A stretch of 64,000 bases of DNA, from assembly GCA_016180645.1 (NCBI GenBank), contig JACPAV010000018.1, positions 57,035-121,034 of the forward strand, given 5' to 3'. This stretch comes from Nitrospirota bacterium (GTDB lineage: Bacteria > JACPQY01). The translations under genes were made by a program, and so were the position numbers. The notes under the pieces were generated by a model. That model ran no database searches. It worked only from the letters and a program-made list of their open reading frames with translations, and was not told where the DNA came from. Positions 42,072 to 50,939 of this stretch are shown piece by piece; position 1 is the first letter of the stretch; each line of letters starts with the position of its first letter.

Positions 42072-42995
42072 TCAGCCGCCGCGCGCTTCTTCGCGCGAAC
42101 TCGGCCCTCTTTGCGGAGATTTCTCGGCCACCAGCAGGGATTTCCACGCCCATCTCGGGAAACGCGGCAACAGAAATCGATCCGCCAGCGCATCCACCTT
42201 GACGGTGAGGTGCAGCATGAGAAGGAGACCCTTGGCGGCCCGAGAGGACCCAAGCGCCAGCACCTCCGCGCAGTAGAGGATGAAATCGGAAAGGAGCGTG
42301 TGGTCACAACGACGGCGCACTTGGAATCCATTCTCCTCCAGCAATTGAACAATCCTATCCGGATCCATCGCGCTTTCATCGGGGCTCATGAGGCGGGTGC
42401 GTCTGCCGACCCAATTGACGATGGGACGGGAAATGTGTCCTCCATTCGGATCGACGAGAAAGAGCTTGCCGCCGTCTCTAAGAACCCTCCTGGCCTCCTG
42501 AAGAGCATCTACGGGAGACGAAAGATGATGAAACACCTGGGAGAGCCACGCGGCGTCGAAACTCGAGGATCGAAACGGAAGGACTTCGATCGCCGCCTGG
42601 ACCGTCCTTCCTCCCGCGACCTCGATGTCTTCCCCGCAGACGGTCCGCGGCGATTTCGCCACACCCCTTCGAAGGTGCCCCAGCGAAACGTCCACCCCGA
42701 TGGCCAAGCATTCAGCCTTCTCCTGAAAGTAGGAAGCATGTCGCCCGTCTCCACAGCCAAGGTCGAGAAGACGGAGCCCCCTGATCTCATCGAGGTCAAC
42801 CAAGGCCACGGCCCGATCGAAAGTGCGCGCAGCCAGACCTTTCAGCCGGCCCTCCAGGCCGGAGGCGCCGAGTTCCTGAAACCAGAGTGTTCGGGAATCG
42901 TAGAAGGCCCTTTCATGGTCCCATCGAACCCCGCGGCTTCGAGCGTTGGCCGGGCCTGAATCGCGTGTTATTCTATCGGCCATGTCCTGCGTCAT
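42072..42995 (-). CDS. SAM-dependent class I methyltransferase
   Basis: The 307-aa protein has LLDLGCGDGRHASYF (motif I), IGVDVSLGHLRRG, VLPFRSSSFDAAWLSQVFHHL and VLRDGGKLFLVDPNGGH, as in ubiquinone/sterol-type methyltransferases. A C-terminal hydrophobic helix (KGLLLMLHLTVKVDALADRFLL) suggests membrane or lipid contact. ATG 42995 and 42983 are both possible. The latter overlaps the ATG of the divergent radical SAM gene (CATG at 42981-42984), so the two genes share a start region. Confidence 0.82.
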   Translation of the reverse strand: MTQDMADRITRDSGPANARSRGVRWDHERAFYDSRTLWFQELGASGLEGRLKGLAARTFDRAVALVDLDEIRGLRLLDLGCGDGRHASYFQEKAECLAIGVDVSLGHLRRGVAKSPRTVCGEDIEVAGGRTVQAAIEVLPFRSSSFDAAWLSQVFHHLSSPVDALQEARRVLRDGGKLFLVDPNGGHISRPIVNWVGRRTRLMSPDESAMDPDRIVQLLEENGFQVRRRCDHTLLSDFILYCAEVLALGSSRAAKGLLLMLHLTVKVDALADRFLLPRFPRWAWKSLLVAEKSPQRGPSSREEARGG

Positions 42996-44507
42996 CCTGA
43001 TTCACTTGGCGTTCGACCCTCCCTCCGGCCATGTCGACAAGAAGATCCGCTACCAGCGCATCCAAAGACGGCCCCAACTGGGCCTGCAATACATCGCGGC
43101 CGTCTTGGAAAACCTCGGACACGCCACCGAAATCTGGGACCAGGCGGTTGAGCGTTTCACCATGGAAAGCCTCCTGGCCCGGATGAGCCGCACAAAACCA
43201 CTCTTCTTCGGCTACTACTCTCATTCCTTTGTCCGGGACAAGCTATGCCGTCACCTCCGCCAAATCAAGCCCATCGTTTCCTCAAAACTGATTGTGGGTG
43301 GGCCTGGTGCGTTGCACGCCAAAGACTTCCTGGAGGCAGGGGCGGACGGCGTGGTGCGAGGCGAAGCTGAAGCCGTCTTGCCTGCGTTGGTCCGCTTCTG
43401 CGGCGGCGAGATACCCGGAGGGTCGGTCCCGAGCTTCGCATTTTTCGAGCCGGGCGGGATCCACTCCACACCCACCGCGACCCCTATCGCGGATTTGGAT
43501 ACGTTGCCTTATCCGAAACGCGAACCTTTCCAACCCGATGCCTACCACGACTATTTCATACCCACGATGAGGTCCCCCTACGCAACCTTGATCACCTCTA
43601 GAGGTTGCCCCTACACGTGCACCTTTTGCGGCTCACCGACTCAATGGGGCCATAAGGTCCGACAACGGTCGGTCGAGAACGTCCTCAGCGAAGAACAGAA
43701 GGGACGCGTCCCCGCCTGGTGTCCTCTGTGTCCCACCCTTCAACCCGCCCCGGCCCACCGGGCCACCCACCGCGCGACGCGCGGATGTGCATTTTGCACC
43801 CCTACAGCTTCCGCGGCCCGCGAAAAGCGGAATTCTTCAGACTCTTGAGGCAAGCGGGATGCAACTTCATATCCTTCGGACTCCAGTCGGCGGATCCCGG
43901 GATTCTGGAAAATATCCAGCGCCATGCCGACGAACCGGACCACCTCGAAGAAAGCCTGCGATTCGCCCGGCAGAACGGCATCATGACCGTTGTGGATTTC
44001 ATACTCGGCCTGCCCGGCGAAACCCGTGAGACGGCGGAACGCACGGCACGGTTCATCCAAACGACCCAGGCGGATTTGGTCAATCTACATCGGCTGACCC
44101 TGTTGGACGGAACCGAGATCGGCGAGCGATTCGACCCCCTTCATCCGCCGTGCAACATCTCGCAGGACGAATTGACGGAAATGTGTGAGAGACTGAACCG
44201 CATGTTTTACGGCAATCCGAGACGAATCGCCCGACTGGGCCTCGGGGTCCTTCGCGCGAACCCGGGGTGGTTTCTCCATGCGCATCGTTTCCTCGGCGCC
44301 TATCTGAATGTGTCGGGATTCTCCAGGCCGAGACCTCGGGCGGCCGCTTCAGCCGAACCCCGCTCGTCTACGTTCTTAGGACGCCCGCCGCTGTCTGAAA
44401 CCACGCCGGGACTTGCGCCGGATCCTGCAAGACCCGCCACACCACCGCGAGCAGCTTCCTCGGCCTACCGTAAAATCTCAAATTCGCGCGCAGCGTTTCG
44501 GCCCTGA
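42982..44507 (+). pseudogene. Frameshifted B12-type radical SAM gene (6)
   Basis: The first part (42982 to ~43695) encodes a normal B12-type N-terminus (MSCVILIHLAFDPP, LGLQYIAAVLENLGHATEIWD, VVRGEAEAVLPAL) and the radical SAM motif RGCPYTCTFCGSPTQWG. After RQRSVENVLSE the homology stops. It resumes in another frame at ~43780 with AEFFRLLRQAGCNFISFGLQSADPGILENI and FILGLPGETRETAERTA, ending at 44507. The ~90 nt between are Pro/Arg/Cys-rich in every frame and shorter than the ~45 residues the family has there. This indicates a deletion with frameshift, or an assembly error. The end overlaps the convergent radical SAM gene. Confidence 0.75.
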
Positions 44508-45675
44508 GCTCCGGCGAATAGTGGAAGAATGGCTCATGGATATCCACCAACATGTTGAAATGGGCGAAATCGAGAGGGAGGGAGAGGGCCAGAGCCAGGG
44601 TCTCCCGGACCGTCCGGGGTGTTTCCCCTGCCAACCCCAGAACAAAAAGCCCCGTAGCTTCCAATCCCACACTCTTGACCAGATGGACGGCCATTCGAGC
44701 CTGCTCAACGGTGGCCGACTTGAGGTGCCGGTCGAGGAGGGCCTGGCTGCCGGTTTCCAGGCCAAAGGAGATCTGGTGGCATCCGGCGCGCCGCATGAGG
44801 ATCAGCAACTCTGAGTCCACCTCGTCCACCCGCGCCAGACATCTCCAACTGAACCGAACATTCCGCCGCAGGATCGCCTCGCAGATTTCGAGCGCCCAGT
44901 CCCGCCGATGCGTGAAAACGAGATCTTTGAAATTAATTTGCGGAATACCGTTGCGATCGAGGATCGCCGCGATTTCCTCCACCACATGGGCCGGACTGCG
45001 ATAACGAACTTTGGCCCCGAACCACAAGGAATCCGGGCAGAAGGCACAGGCATAGGGGCAACCCCGCGACGCCTGGATCGTCGTATAGGGCGCCCGCCGG
45101 TCGAGAATGGAACGGTATCTTCTCACGTCCATCAGGCCGCGATCCGGGATGGGAAGGTCGTCCAGACGGGCGACCCAGGCGCGCTGCCCCAGCACCACCG
45201 CGCCGTCGCTCCGGTGGGCCAGGGAACGTTCAGGTTGGCCGCGCAGGAAATCCAAGAGCGGCATTTCGGGCTCTCCCTGGATCACGTAATCGACGCCGCC
45301 CGCCAACGCCGGTCGCGGGTCAACCGTAACGTTCGCGCCCGCGAAGAGGACCCGCAGATCCGGAAGGGCGGCCTTGACCGCCTGAATGAGCGCCAAATCA
45401 TCCTCGAGGGAGTACCACGTTGAAATCAGGAGAAGGGCCGGTGCCGGTTGCTCTCGAAGGTATCCCGCGATTTCGCCGGCTCCCCATCCCCGCGAGTCCG
45501 CGTCCAGGAAGTCCGCTTTGAATCCGGAGGCCCGCGCCCACGTGGCCAGTCCGGCCAAGTCGACCGGCGGGTACGGGATGGCCGCCGGCAGGAGCCCTCC
45601 CGACCAGTCCCGGATCACGGCGACAGGCCGGCCCTTCCACTTGCCGGAAGGATGGAGGAACAAGATATCGTTCAT
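44368..45675 (-). CDS. B12-type radical SAM protein (7)
   Basis: The 435-aa protein starts at ATG 45675, chosen over TTG 45690; this leaves a 4-nt gap from the upstream radical SAM gene. It has the B12-like domain (VDLAGLATWARASGFKADFLD, LFAGANVTV, VIQGEPEMPLLDFL), the motif RGCPYACAFCPD, GFGLETGS-type ISFGLETGSQALLDRH, and LFVLGLAGETPRTVRE. It is the third gene of the minus-strand unit 47811-44368, after the heme-oxygenase-like protein and radical SAM gene 8. Confidence 0.85.
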   Translation of the reverse strand: MNDILFLHPSGKWKGRPVAVIRDWSGGLLPAAIPYPPVDLAGLATWARASGFKADFLDADSRGWGAGEIAGYLREQPAPALLLISTWYSLEDDLALIQAVKAALPDLRVLFAGANVTVDPRPALAGGVDYVIQGEPEMPLLDFLRGQPERSLAHRSDGAVVLGQRAWVARLDDLPIPDRGLMDVRRYRSILDRRAPYTTIQASRGCPYACAFCPDSLWFGAKVRYRSPAHVVEEIAAILDRNGIPQINFKDLVFTHRRDWALEICEAILRRNVRFSWRCLARVDEVDSELLILMRRAGCHQISFGLETGSQALLDRHLKSATVEQARMAVHLVKSVGLEATGLFVLGLAGETPRTVRETLALALSLPLDFAHFNMLVDIHEPFFHYSPELRAETLRANLRFYGRPRKLLAVVWRVLQDPAQVPAWFQTAAGVLRT

Positions 45676-45679
45676 GGAT

Positions 45680-47095
45680 TCAGCCCGCAAATCCCAGGAA
45701 ATAGCGGAGCCCGTGCCAGTAAGGCTTGGCGTCCTCCCATGATCGGATCCTTCTCAGGTGTTTCCAGAAGAAACCCGGTCTGAGATAGAAGCGTCGGTAG
45801 GCCCGCAGGAACATTCTCGAAACCTCACGCTCATCCTTGTACCCCGTGGGAACGAAGGACGGTTCCTTGAAGTGATAATCGTAGTTCTCCTTGATGCGTC
45901 CCATTTTTCGACACAACTCCAGAAATGCGTGGACTCCTCCCTCCGGGTAGCACAGGTTGAAGATCGCGTGGTCCAAGTCCAGTTCAATCGCGAATCGGAT
46001 GGTCCGTTCCCCTTTTTCCGGAGTTTCGCCCGGCAGCGCCAGGATGAAAAAGGCCGCCGGCGAAATCCCGACTTCATGGGTCCACCGGACCACTTCCCGG
46101 GTCTGCTCGATCGTAATTCCCTTCTCCACCAAGTCCAACAAGTCTTGGCTCCCCGATTCGATTCCGTACGTGATCATCCAACAGCCGGCGTCCGCCATGG
46201 CCCGAAGGATCCCCCGGTCCACGGAATCGATTTTCGTCTCGCAGCTCCAGCTCACCCCCATTCCGCTTCGGGCCATGCGTTCGCAGAACTCAAACATCCA
46301 CTTCCGACGATTGACGAAGTTATCGTCCTCGAAGTATATATCGCGGATACCGTACTCCTGTTGGACCTTCCGAATATCCTCAACCACGCGCTCGGGAGAA
46401 TGGCGGCGGTACTTTACCTTGAATTGCTCCGTGAGGGCGCAAAACGTGCACTGGGCATAGTCGCATCCCCGGGCGGTGACCATGGGGAGCGTCGGGAGTC
46501 TTCTCCATTTGTGGGGAAGCGGTCGATACCTCTTGAGATCGTACAGACGCCAAGCCGGGGAAGGCAGCGAATCAAGATCCGAGACCAAAGATCGAGGGAG
46601 ATTCTTTCTTATGCCCCCCTCGGGCAAGCGGTAGATGATTCCTTGAACGCCATGCCAATCCTCGCCCGCTTCGGCACGCGCGCAGATCTCGCTCAGGGTC
46701 TCTTCGGCTTCACCATAGACGAGGGCGTCGATCTCCGGGCATTCAAGGAGCGACTCTTCGTTCGTAGCCGTAACATGCGGGCCTCCCAGCAGAACCGGAA
46801 CGGGAAAAGATCGCTTCAGTGTCCGAATGAGCGCGAACGCCTGCTGAGACCAGAGGGTCAGGGCGTTCACCCCGATGAGATCGGGACCGAATTCTCCGAG
46901 ACGTCTCGTGATGACCCCCTCCGGAATTCCTTCCGCAAGGGCATCGATCAGGAGGGTCTGATGACCGGCTTTCTCCAGCATTGCTCCGATGTATCCGAGT
47001 CCCACCTGGGGCTGGATGGACAGATTCTCATTCAATTTGATGCCGTAGAGCTGCCTGTAGATGTTGTAGGGCGGAGTGACCAGCGCAAACTTCAT
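45680..47095 (-). CDS. B12-type radical SAM protein (8), CX4CX2C variant
   Basis: The 471-aa protein starts at ATG 47095 (ATGA overlap with the heme-oxygenase-like gene; GAAGG 5 nt upstream). The N-terminus is a typical B12-type domain (VGLGYIGAMLEKAGHQTLLID, VLLGGPHVTATNEE, LVYGEAEETLSEI). The cluster site is ARGCDYAQCTFCAL, where four residues instead of three separate the first two Cys. ITYGIESGSQDLLDLVEKGIT and FFILALPGETPEKGERT follow. The C-terminus is basic and helical, like genes 2 and 3. The close coupling suggests one multi-step reaction with its neighbours. Confidence 0.85.
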   Translation of the reverse strand: MKFALVTPPYNIYRQLYGIKLNENLSIQPQVGLGYIGAMLEKAGHQTLLIDALAEGIPEGVITRRLGEFGPDLIGVNALTLWSQQAFALIRTLKRSFPVPVLLGGPHVTATNEESLLECPEIDALVYGEAEETLSEICARAEAGEDWHGVQGIIYRLPEGGIRKNLPRSLVSDLDSLPSPAWRLYDLKRYRPLPHKWRRLPTLPMVTARGCDYAQCTFCALTEQFKVKYRRHSPERVVEDIRKVQQEYGIRDIYFEDDNFVNRRKWMFEFCERMARSGMGVSWSCETKIDSVDRGILRAMADAGCWMITYGIESGSQDLLDLVEKGITIEQTREVVRWTHEVGISPAAFFILALPGETPEKGERTIRFAIELDLDHAIFNLCYPEGGVHAFLELCRKMGRIKENYDYHFKEPSFVPTGYKDEREVSRMFLRAYRRFYLRPGFFWKHLRRIRSWEDAKPYWHGLRYFLGFAG

Positions 47096-47811
47096 GCGGC
47101 CTTCGAGTCGGAGGGGAACACACGCAGGAGAAGATCGTCCCAGAAACACCGACGGGCATCCAGCGAGGCATGGGCCCCAACCTGGATGTCTTCCCACGCC
47201 CTTCCTCCCGTCGCGTACTTCCCGATGAGTTCGGAGAAGATCCTGCCGTGTTCCTTGTCTTGCTCAATGTGGAGGTGGAAATACTCCATGTCATCCCTGG
47301 ACACCTGTCCCCATGCCTCGAGGCCTTGCCGGAGGTAGCCGAACATGGTCGGCAGCGACCATTCATGGCCGGGACCCATCGCACCCATCCCCACCCAAAG
47401 CGAGGAGCGCCGGGTGAGCTTCCAATGCGTTGCGACAAACCTATCGGTTCCCGGCGCCCAATTCACGAAGTCCCACGTCTTTCTGGGCACGCCCACGGAC
47501 AGCAGAAACTTCTCATACAGGCGCGGATGACTCTCGGAGGGGTTCACTCCCCCATACTCGTCCGCCAAGACCTCTCGAAGCTTGTCTGAAATCTCACCCG
47601 GACCGGACGTCTTCATGAGCGACGTAATGTACTTGGGGAAAACCTTCACCAACTGATAGTGCTGGAGGGCAAAGGCCCGAACTTGATCCATCGTGAGATC
47701 GCCCCGCGACATCCTTTGCAGAAAAGGGTGGTGAAGAGCCGGATGTGCGAAGACGGTTCTTTCAAGCGCCGAAACGATGCTGCGGCCCGAGCCTCCCTCT
47801 CGACTGGACAT
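47092..47811 (-). CDS. Heme-oxygenase-like diiron oxidase/TENA-fold protein (CADD/UndA-type candidate)
   Basis: The 239-aa protein has the all-helical TENA/heme-oxygenase fold. Candidate metal ligands are E85 and H95 (in DEYGGVN..ESHP), E150 (GPGHEWS) and the H181-X3-D185-XX-H188 group (HIEQDKEHG). The last spacing and the E150-H181 distance match CADD-type iron oxidases. Such enzymes carry out oxygen-dependent C-C cleavage or hydroxylation. It is translationally coupled (ATGA at 47092-47095) to radical SAM gene 8. ATG 47811 is used; the frame is open upstream but without homology. PqqC-like or plain TENA proteins are alternatives. Confidence 0.72.
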   Translation of the reverse strand: MSSREGGSGRSIVSALERTVFAHPALHHPFLQRMSRGDLTMDQVRAFALQHYQLVKVFPKYITSLMKTSGPGEISDKLREVLADEYGGVNPSESHPRLYEKFLLSVGVPRKTWDFVNWAPGTDRFVATHWKLTRRSSLWVGMGAMGPGHEWSLPTMFGYLRQGLEAWGQVSRDDMEYFHLHIEQDKEHGRIFSELIGKYATGGRAWEDIQVGAHASLDARRCFWDDLLLRVFPSDSKAA

Positions 47812-47817
47812 GGTCGA

Positions 47818-47845
47818 ATTGTATCGTTTTGACTCTACCTTGCAA
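47818..47845 (-). promoter_or_regulatory. Promoter giving a possible leaderless mRNA for the diiron-oxidase gene
   Basis: On the minus strand TTGCAA (47845-47840) is followed by 16 nt and TACAAT (47823-47818, 5/6). Transcription would start about 7 nt downstream, at or next to the ATG (47811). No ribosome-binding site lies before the ATG, consistent with a leaderless transcript. Confidence 0.5.
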
Positions 47846-47939
47846 ATCTCCACGCCTTCACGGGATGCGCCGCTCGATGAAAGACCTCCCCTCGGCTCCA
47901 CGGATTCATGGTGTTTGCTGCTGGATCGGCCTCCTCCCG

Positions 47940-49319
47940 CTACCTGGAGCGGTCCGGGGTTGACCCGGCTGCGGAGGCCGCCGGAAGGAGATCTTCCCGC
48001 TTCAATCTGAGCCGATCCGCGCGTCGCAGGTCGAACAGGGCCCGGGCGGTGGCATAGTGATACATGGCTTTCGTTCCCCGCGGCGAGCGCCAACACCGCG
48101 GGGCGAGAAATCGCCGCCCCCAGTGGAACCCGCCGACCTCCGAACTGAGGCGGCGGAACTTCTCAAAGTCCGCCCGTTGCTCATCCAGGTCGGATCGGGG
48201 CAACGGCTGATCGATCGCCCAGAAACTATTGTTCAGGAGCACCATGCGATGCCGTCTCCACAATTTCAGAACGGCCTCAACGTACCCCACCGCGCGATGC
48301 GCAAGACCGTCATCCACGAACAAGTAGACCCGGCAGTTGCGACCACGCAAATACTCCATGAGATGGCTCAGGTATTCGAAGTTCGTTCGTCCCGACTTAT
48401 CGGCATGGTTCCGCTCCGAACTGAACCAGAAGTGGCACGAGTTGAAAACGTTCAACATCCGATCGAGAACCCTCTCCTCCGGCAGGTTGTAGAATTCAAA
48501 ATACAAATCCAGATCGTATTTTTCTGAAAAGACCGGCTCGACGTACCTCCATCCATAGGCATCTACAAAGTCGCTGATCATGTGGACCGTCCGCACCCGA
48601 GGGTCCGCGCTCCAATGGCGAAGATCGTCCCGGATGCTCTCCGGGGTCCGACGCGCGACGCCTCGCCCCATGATCGCGCGCTGCAGCTTGGGATTGCCAT
48701 AGCAGAATTCACAATCATAGAGACACCCCTTCATGGCCGGGACCCAAGGGTAGATCAGGGTCGGAAAAGGGTTCTCCTGGTATCGGTACATCACTTTCTC
48801 GAAGGAAGGAAACCAGTCGAGCGCTCGATAGTCGGATCGGCTGTACTCCTCCGCACCAACCCGATAGGCAAAGGGGGATGAAAACTCCTTGGCGATAAGG
48901 TTCGGAACGTGCGCGGGGTCTCCACCCTCCATCAACGCATGAACCAGTTGGGGAAAGGGACCCTCCGCGTCCCCTCGAATGACAAAATCCACCTGGGACC
49001 CCGACACCAGTGCTCTTCCCAGAACGGAGGCCGTATAGCCGCCGACAACAATTTGGATCGAAGGGTTGATCCGCTTGTAGGCTTCAGCCAGTCGGACCAA
49101 CCGGTCCAAAGTGTAGTACCAGTGCAGATCCATGGCCACGACTTTCGCCCGGCGGAGGTGAGCTTCCGTAACCTCCCTCTCGAAAAGACCGAGCTTCGGA
49201 TACGGAATACTGTTCATGAGCGGGACAACGCCCATGGGAATGATATGGTTTTGCCCCTCCCGACCCGGACGAGGGTGAACATACAGCACCCTCGCCGTGT
49301 CGCTTCCTTCACGACGCAT
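47940..49319 (-). CDS. B12-type radical SAM protein (9)
   Basis: The 459-aa protein is the most divergent of the set. The N-terminal domain has VLYVHPRPGREGQNH, VVAMDLHWYYTL (a DLHW segment at the cobalamin-His position) and IVVGGYTASVLGRAL, with FVIRGDAEGPFPQLVHAL. The motif KGCLYDCEFCYG is followed by LYFEFYNLPEERVLDRML and a barrel without the usual GVESG signature. The last ~100 residues are basic. It lies 128 nt upstream of the diiron-oxidase gene on the same strand and may be transcribed with it or separately. The 265 nt before it to the divergent gene at 49585 hold no clear signal. Confidence 0.8.
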   Translation of the reverse strand: MRREGSDTARVLYVHPRPGREGQNHIIPMGVVPLMNSIPYPKLGLFEREVTEAHLRRAKVVAMDLHWYYTLDRLVRLAEAYKRINPSIQIVVGGYTASVLGRALVSGSQVDFVIRGDAEGPFPQLVHALMEGGDPAHVPNLIAKEFSSPFAYRVGAEEYSRSDYRALDWFPSFEKVMYRYQENPFPTLIYPWVPAMKGCLYDCEFCYGNPKLQRAIMGRGVARRTPESIRDDLRHWSADPRVRTVHMISDFVDAYGWRYVEPVFSEKYDLDLYFEFYNLPEERVLDRMLNVFNSCHFWFSSERNHADKSGRTNFEYLSHLMEYLRGRNCRVYLFVDDGLAHRAVGYVEAVLKLWRRHRMVLLNNSFWAIDQPLPRSDLDEQRADFEKFRRLSSEVGGFHWGRRFLAPRCWRSPRGTKAMYHYATARALFDLRRADRLRLKREDLLPAASAAGSTPDRSR

Positions 49320-49584
49320 GAGGTCAAAATATCACGACGTATGAGGAGCGACAAGGGATGCAAGATCCGACGGGATCACCGCGGCCGGTTCAGCACGGAG
49401 AATACCAGTCGCCGAGGACCGTTCCATGATGTATCCTTGCCTCGATGGTGGGGGTCGAGACCCTATTGCGGAGCCCACGAGGCCCCATGCACGGCCCAAT
49501 AGCCCAGCCCCAAACTCAGGGCCGGTCCCATTGGAGCCAACCGTACACCCGCGGAAGAATCCCCCTCATCGCAAGGAGCTCGGC

Positions 49585-50793
49585 ATGACACGAAGAAGGG
49601 CGATGGGGGTCGGGATCCTGATTTCATTCGTTGCCGCGGCTGTCTTCTTGTTGATGCGAAGCGGCAGAGGGTCAAGAGAATGGGAGATCTCCCGCAACAC
49701 CGCGCCGGTTTTTTTCTACGATCGCTTTCCCCGCGCCACCGACCAAGCCTCCGAAACGCTCTTGAAGCGGCTGTTGAGCGATTACCACGACCCCGCGGAT
49801 GGACTTTTTTTTGATTTCCTCGGAAACGGAAAAGGAGTTTTGTATCAGCTCAATGCTTTCGGCAAACCTTTTGACTTTCATGTAAATGGATCGACAAAGA
49901 CGGCCGCCTTCAATGCCTGGGTGGGAATCACCGCGGCGACCGCTCTCGCGGCCAAGAGCGGCGTTGTCCATCGATCCCTTCTCGAAGACTTGGCCGGATC
50001 CATGCGCCAACGGTTCTGGCAAGACGATGAACAATCCTACGACATTCTTGGGGACGGGAAGCAGTACGATGCCATCAATGACGCCCTCGTCGGGGCGTTC
50101 TATCTGTACTTGGCCCAACGGGTCGGACATGCCCCCTACCTGGACTGGGGCAGAGATGGAATCGAGGCCGTCATGAGACGCATTAACGACGGTGGAAGGA
50201 TCGCTTGTTGCGAAATCGCCGGCCGGCCCTACCCTGAGATGTACTCGCGGCATGGCCTGATTCCGGCCGTTCTGGCGTACGCCTTCCAGCTAACCGGAGA
50301 AGAGCGGTATGCCCGCTCCGCCGTAGCCGTCGCCGATCTCTTCCTCAAAGAATTCTGGACGGGGACTTATTTCCGCGATTGGATCTCGATAGGAACCGAC
50401 TCGGAAATCGGCATGGGCATGTTGGAGGTGTTCGCCATGACCGGCCGCGAAAAGTACCTCCACGCCGTCGAAACATTGGTCGAACACTATCACAATCCGC
50501 ATGGGGAGATAGCCCACGATCCGGGAGATCACAACGACGTGCGCCACGATCAGCATGTCAACTCCGTTGTCGACCAGGCGGAGTTCATCATCCTCCTGCG
50601 CAATCTTGCCCAGATCACAGGGCGCAGGGAGGTACGCCTCTTGGCAGATCAAAGGGCCGCACAATTGAGTGCCTGCTACAATGAGCACCTGCACCTGTAT
50701 CCCCACATGTGCTTCGCGGGTCCCCGGCGGGAAGGCGACTATTTCTCCGCCATCAATGCCCTCGCGTATCTCTCCTTGTCCGGCGGACTCTGA
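49585..50793 (+). CDS. Membrane-anchored alpha/alpha-toroid (glycosidase-like) protein
   Basis: The 402-aa protein starts at ATG 49585 with AAGGAG 6 nt upstream. Residues 8-24 form an N-terminal membrane anchor after a basic start (MTRRR). The rest is made of helical pairs with aromatic/acidic stretches (YHDPADGLFFDFLGNGKG, AINDALVGAFYLYLAQR, EMYSRHGLIPAVLAYAFQLTGEERYARSAVAVADLF), the pattern of (alpha/alpha)6-barrel glycoside hydrolases or lyases. It probably faces the periplasm and acts on a glycan of this locus. I cannot name a family. Confidence 0.6.
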   Translation: MTRRRAMGVGILISFVAAAVFLLMRSGRGSREWEISRNTAPVFFYDRFPRATDQASETLLKRLLSDYHDPADGLFFDFLGNGKGVLYQLNAFGKPFDFHVNGSTKTAAFNAWVGITAATALAAKSGVVHRSLLEDLAGSMRQRFWQDDEQSYDILGDGKQYDAINDALVGAFYLYLAQRVGHAPYLDWGRDGIEAVMRRINDGGRIACCEIAGRPYPEMYSRHGLIPAVLAYAFQLTGEERYARSAVAVADLFLKEFWTGTYFRDWISIGTDSEIGMGMLEVFAMTGREKYLHAVETLVEHYHNPHGEIAHDPGDHNDVRHDQHVNSVVDQAEFIILLRNLAQITGRREVRLLADQRAAQLSACYNEHLHLYPHMCFAGPRREGDYFSAINALAYLSLSGGL

Positions 50794-50803
50794 CCGCAAA
50801 CGC

Positions 50804-50841
50804 CGGGGGCGGCCGTAGGCAGCGCCCCCGCGGTCTGTTTT
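50804..50841 (+). terminator. Rho-independent terminator after the toroid gene
   Basis: cgggggc (50804-50810) pairs with gcccccg (50824-50830) across a 13-nt loop, followed by cggtctgtttta with a short T run. It lies 11 nt after the stop. Confidence 0.5.
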
Positions 50842-50939
50842 ACGTCAAAAGTCGCGCCTCACCGGATCGGGAGTGGAAAAACACCGCTCTTGTGCCGTGG
50901 GCATGCTGATGTATCCTTCCCTGGCGAAGGACATGAAAG

